NCBI GenBank assembly: GCA_019009955.1
Contig: CM032232.1
Span: forward strand, 72,969,001 to 73,033,000
Origin: Riptortus pedestris
Lineage: Eukaryota > Arthropoda > Insecta > Hemiptera > Alydidae
Direction: 5' to 3'
DNA: 64,000 nt
Positions within the stretch are counted from its first letter, which is position 1, and each line of letters opens with the position of its first letter. Shown piece by piece: positions 61,251-64,000 of the stretch. The notes below the pieces were generated by a model. It saw only the letters and a program-made list of their open reading frames with translations, was not told the DNA's origin and did no database searches. Made by a program: the position numbers and the translations under genes.

Positions 61251-62432
61251 TATGAGAAAGTACCACTTTCACACGCAGTATGAAGTAAATATGATTTCGT
61301 AGTCCGCTATTAATAAGATCTATAAATGAATTTACGTATTCAGGTTAAACTTATAATAAACTTAAACAAAAAAATAATAAATAAATTAAATAATTTAAAA
61401 GCCTAAGTCAAAGATAAAATGGTGTATTTACATGCTCAAAATAGATAAATACGAAAAAAGAAATTAAATAAATTCATAAATAAAAATAAAGCTTAGGATA
61501 ATTATATTGACATACCTAGGCCTCGGAAGGTCTACAACGTTTATAAAATAAAGTGTTCTATCAGTGACACATTTTAAATAAGAAAATAATCTCAACATTT
61601 AAGGAAGAGATTAAAAGATCATTGTAAAATAGCCGTAGGACCTCTTTGGTCGGCCATTCATTGACGTCTCAATGTAACATTGTCTTTGACGTGCTAGAAA
61701 TTTTAGATAAAGATAAGAACGGAACCAAGCAGAGGATAAAATAAGAGATAAACGTAATAAAAAACAAACAACAAGTTTTGAACCATAAAACTGAGATATG
61801 AAATTTACATATACATATATATTTGTCAAATATTTTAATAAACATCAAGTCGGTTAGATGTGTTCATGCTTGTTTTGCAATTGATTTTTGACAATTCGAT
61901 CATTATTCTATAATCAATTCTTTATAGTGTTATTTATTTTATGATATGGATGTAATTAGTTGGCCATTTCCCCCGTCTCTATTTTGCCAGTCTTTAGGCT
62001 CACTGGTTGAATCAATTTAATATTCATTTCTAACTCCTGAAGAGGTTTCACACAGGAAGCGAAACGTGCAGAGTGAAAAATAAATATGTGGAAGATGTGT
62101 TTTTTTCATCTATCGACATTTCTCCATTTCACCTTCAATGAATAATGGAACGTGACAAATTGTTTACCGAAAACAAAAAAAAATAAATTACATACGATTT
62201 AATTTTCCAGTGGATGATTAGATTAAATAAAGAGTTCATCTTTTTTATTTTAGAAGGATACTTTAGTTAAATTTAATCATAATAACATCACGCATTACTA
62301 TAATATACTTCATAATATGGTCTCCATAACTCCGTTCCGCCTTGAATACATGGGTTTTGGGACCATTCTCTGCAACATATCACGAATTGTATCGCATGCT
62401 TTTCAGTACCAAACACAAAGACATTCCCTGTG
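61251..62432. other. Unassigned DNA with one ribozyme-like motif
   Basis: At 62035-62068 a CCTGAAGAGG...GCGAAACG motif precedes an AATAAA (see findings). No gene recognised. The satellite begins just to the right. Confidence 0.4.
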
Positions 62433-64000
62433 ATATACTCCGGTTGAAGTTTCATAAGCCACATAATGTACTAAGTAAGCTTTGCTATGCCCCGGTTGAA
62501 GTTTCATATGACTCATAATGTACTAAGTAAGCTTTCAATATGCCACATAATGTACTAAGTAAGCTTTCAAATGCCTCGGTTGAAGTTTCATATGACTCAT
62601 AATGTACTAAGTAAGCTTTCAAATGCCCCGGTTGAAGTTTCATATGACTCATAATGTACTAAGTAAGCTTTCATATGCCCCGGTTGAAGTTTCATATGAC
62701 TCATAATGTACTAAGTAAGCTTTCATATGCCCCGGTTGAAGTTTCATATGACTCATAATGTACTAAGTAAGCTTTCATATGCCCCGGGCGAAGTTTCATA
62801 AGCCTCATAATGTACTAAGTAAGCTTTCATATGTCCCGGTTGAAGTTTCATATGCCATATAATGTACTAAGTAAGCTTTCAAATGCCTCGGTTGAAGTTT
62901 CATATGACTCATAATGTACTAAGTAAGCTTTCATATGCCCCGGTTGAAGTTTCATATGACTCATAATGTACTAAGTAAGCTTTCATATGCCCCGGTTGAA
63001 GTTTCATATGACTCATAATGTACTAAGTAAGCTTTCATATGGCCCGGTTGAAGTTTCATATGACTCATAATGTACTAAGTAAGCTTTCATATGCCCCGGT
63101 TGAAGTTTCATATGACTCATAATGTACTAAGTAAGCTTTCATATGTCCCGGTTGAAGTTTTATATGCCACATAATGTACTAAGTAAGCTTTCAAATGCCT
63201 CGGTTGAAGTTTCATATGACTCATAATGTACTAAGTAAGCTTTCATATGCCCCGGTTGAAGTTTCATATGACTCATAATGTACTAAGTAAGCTTTCATAT
63301 GCCCCGGTTGAAGTTTCATATGACTCATAATGTACTAAGTAAGCTTTCATATGCCCCGGGTGAAGTTTCATAAGCCTCATAATGTACTAAGTAAGCTTTC
63401 ATATGCCCCGGGAAGAAGTAAGCTTTCATATGCCCCGGTTGAAGTTTCATATGACTCATAATGTACTAAGTAAGCTTTCATATGCCCCGGTTGAAGTTTC
63501 ATATGCCCCGGTTGAAGTTTCGTATGACTCATAATGTACTAAGTAAGCTTTCATATGCCCCGGTTGAAGTTTCATATGACTCATAATGTACTAAGTAAGC
63601 TTTCATATGCCCCGGTTGAAGTATCATATGCCCCATAATGTACTAAGTAAGCTTTCATATGCCCCGGTTGAAGTTTCATATGACTCATAATGTACTAAGT
63701 AAGCTTTCATATGCCCCGGTTGAAGTTTCATATGACTCATAATGTACTAAGTAAGCTTTCATATGCCCCGGTTGAAGTTTCATATGACTCATAGTGTACT
63801 AAGTAAGCTTTCATATGTCCCGGTTGAAGTTTTATATGCCACATAATGTACTAAGTAAGCTTTCAAATGCCCCGGTTGAAGTTTCATATGACTCATAATG
63901 TACTAAGTGAGCTTTCATATGCCCCGGTTGAAGTATCATATGCCCCATAATGTACTAAGTAAGCTTTCATATGCCCCGGTTGAAGTATCATATGCCCCAT
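62433..64000 (+). repeat. 52-bp satellite array, running off the right edge
   Basis: About 30 monomers of a 52-bp unit built from CCCCGGTTGAAGTTTCATAT, GACTCATAATGTACTAAG and TAAGCTTTCATATG. Most monomers differ by a few bases. Variants with GCCACAT or GCCATAT and with CTCGG recur in a fixed order. Three short irregular monomers (near 62527, 63410 and 63495) mark past unequal exchanges. There is no coding potential. The array has no visible end in this window. Confidence 0.98.

Noticed and set aside
62433..64000. CRISPR-like array
   Set aside because: Whole 52-bp units repeat without unique spacers, and the context is an animal genome; it is a satellite.

Overview
This window looks like gene-poor, repeat-rich euchromatic or intergenic DNA from an invertebrate animal, most likely an arthropod. 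The reasons are its AT-rich composition, dense (TA)n, (CA)n and (CT)n microsatellites, tRNA-derived SINEs, jockey/I-type LINEs, a Gypsy-type LTR retrotransposon, Helitron ends of the kind common in insects, and an abundant Helentron-like non-autonomous family. I found no convincing multi-exon host gene, no rRNA or tRNA gene, no CRISPR array and no bacterial operon. The species cannot be named from the sequence.

The dominant feature is one family of roughly 0.6-0.95 kb elements, present as about 17 full or partial copies plus several degenerate fragments, and covering about 15% of the window. Each copy opens with a near-perfect 28-bp palindrome (AGCAGATTTCCC / GGGAAATCAGCT) and has a microsatellite core, usually (TA)n. 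It then carries a G-rich segment, a subterminal inverted copy of the opening (GGGAAATCTGCT), and a terminal short hairpin (ACGCAG-CCC-CTGCGT) followed by GACGGACTTTT. This matches the design of DINE-1 / Helentron-associated elements (non-autonomous Helitron2). Two copies face each other as a long inverted repeat (13.6-15.4 kb) and two are joined in tandem (52.1-53.2 kb).

Layout. 1-1264: open reverse-strand LINE reverse transcriptase running off the left edge. 1.3-2.5 kb: duplicated microsatellite flank around a Helitron remnant with a clean 3' end. 4.1-4.9 kb: inverted-repeat element with a SINE inserted in one arm. 5.9-10.1 kb: three Helentron-like copies. 10.6-13.4 kb: decayed LINE RNase H and unassigned AT-rich DNA. 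16.8-17.5 kb: large palindrome and a SINE with target duplications. 21.4-22.2 kb: two adjacent short Helitron copies. 25.3-27.2 kb: two Helentron-like copies. 29.75-31.63 kb: an internally deleted Gypsy element with 140-bp LTRs and a 5-bp target duplication. 32.4-32.9 kb: jockey-like LINE 3' part. 39.6-41.0 kb: LINE RNase H relic next to a TATA/CAGTG-rich promoter- or LTR-like segment. 47.4-48.5 kb: two LINE 3' ends in opposite orientation. 49.9-54.6 kb: a cluster of Helentron-like elements. 60.5-61.25 kb: a candidate DNA transposon with palindromic ends and a 136-codon reading frame. 62.43-64.0 kb: a 52-bp satellite with 312-bp (six-monomer) higher-order spacing, continuing beyond the right edge.

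No pathway can be reconstructed. The recognisable protein-coding material is all retrotransposon-derived and mostly broken, except the LINE at the left edge.
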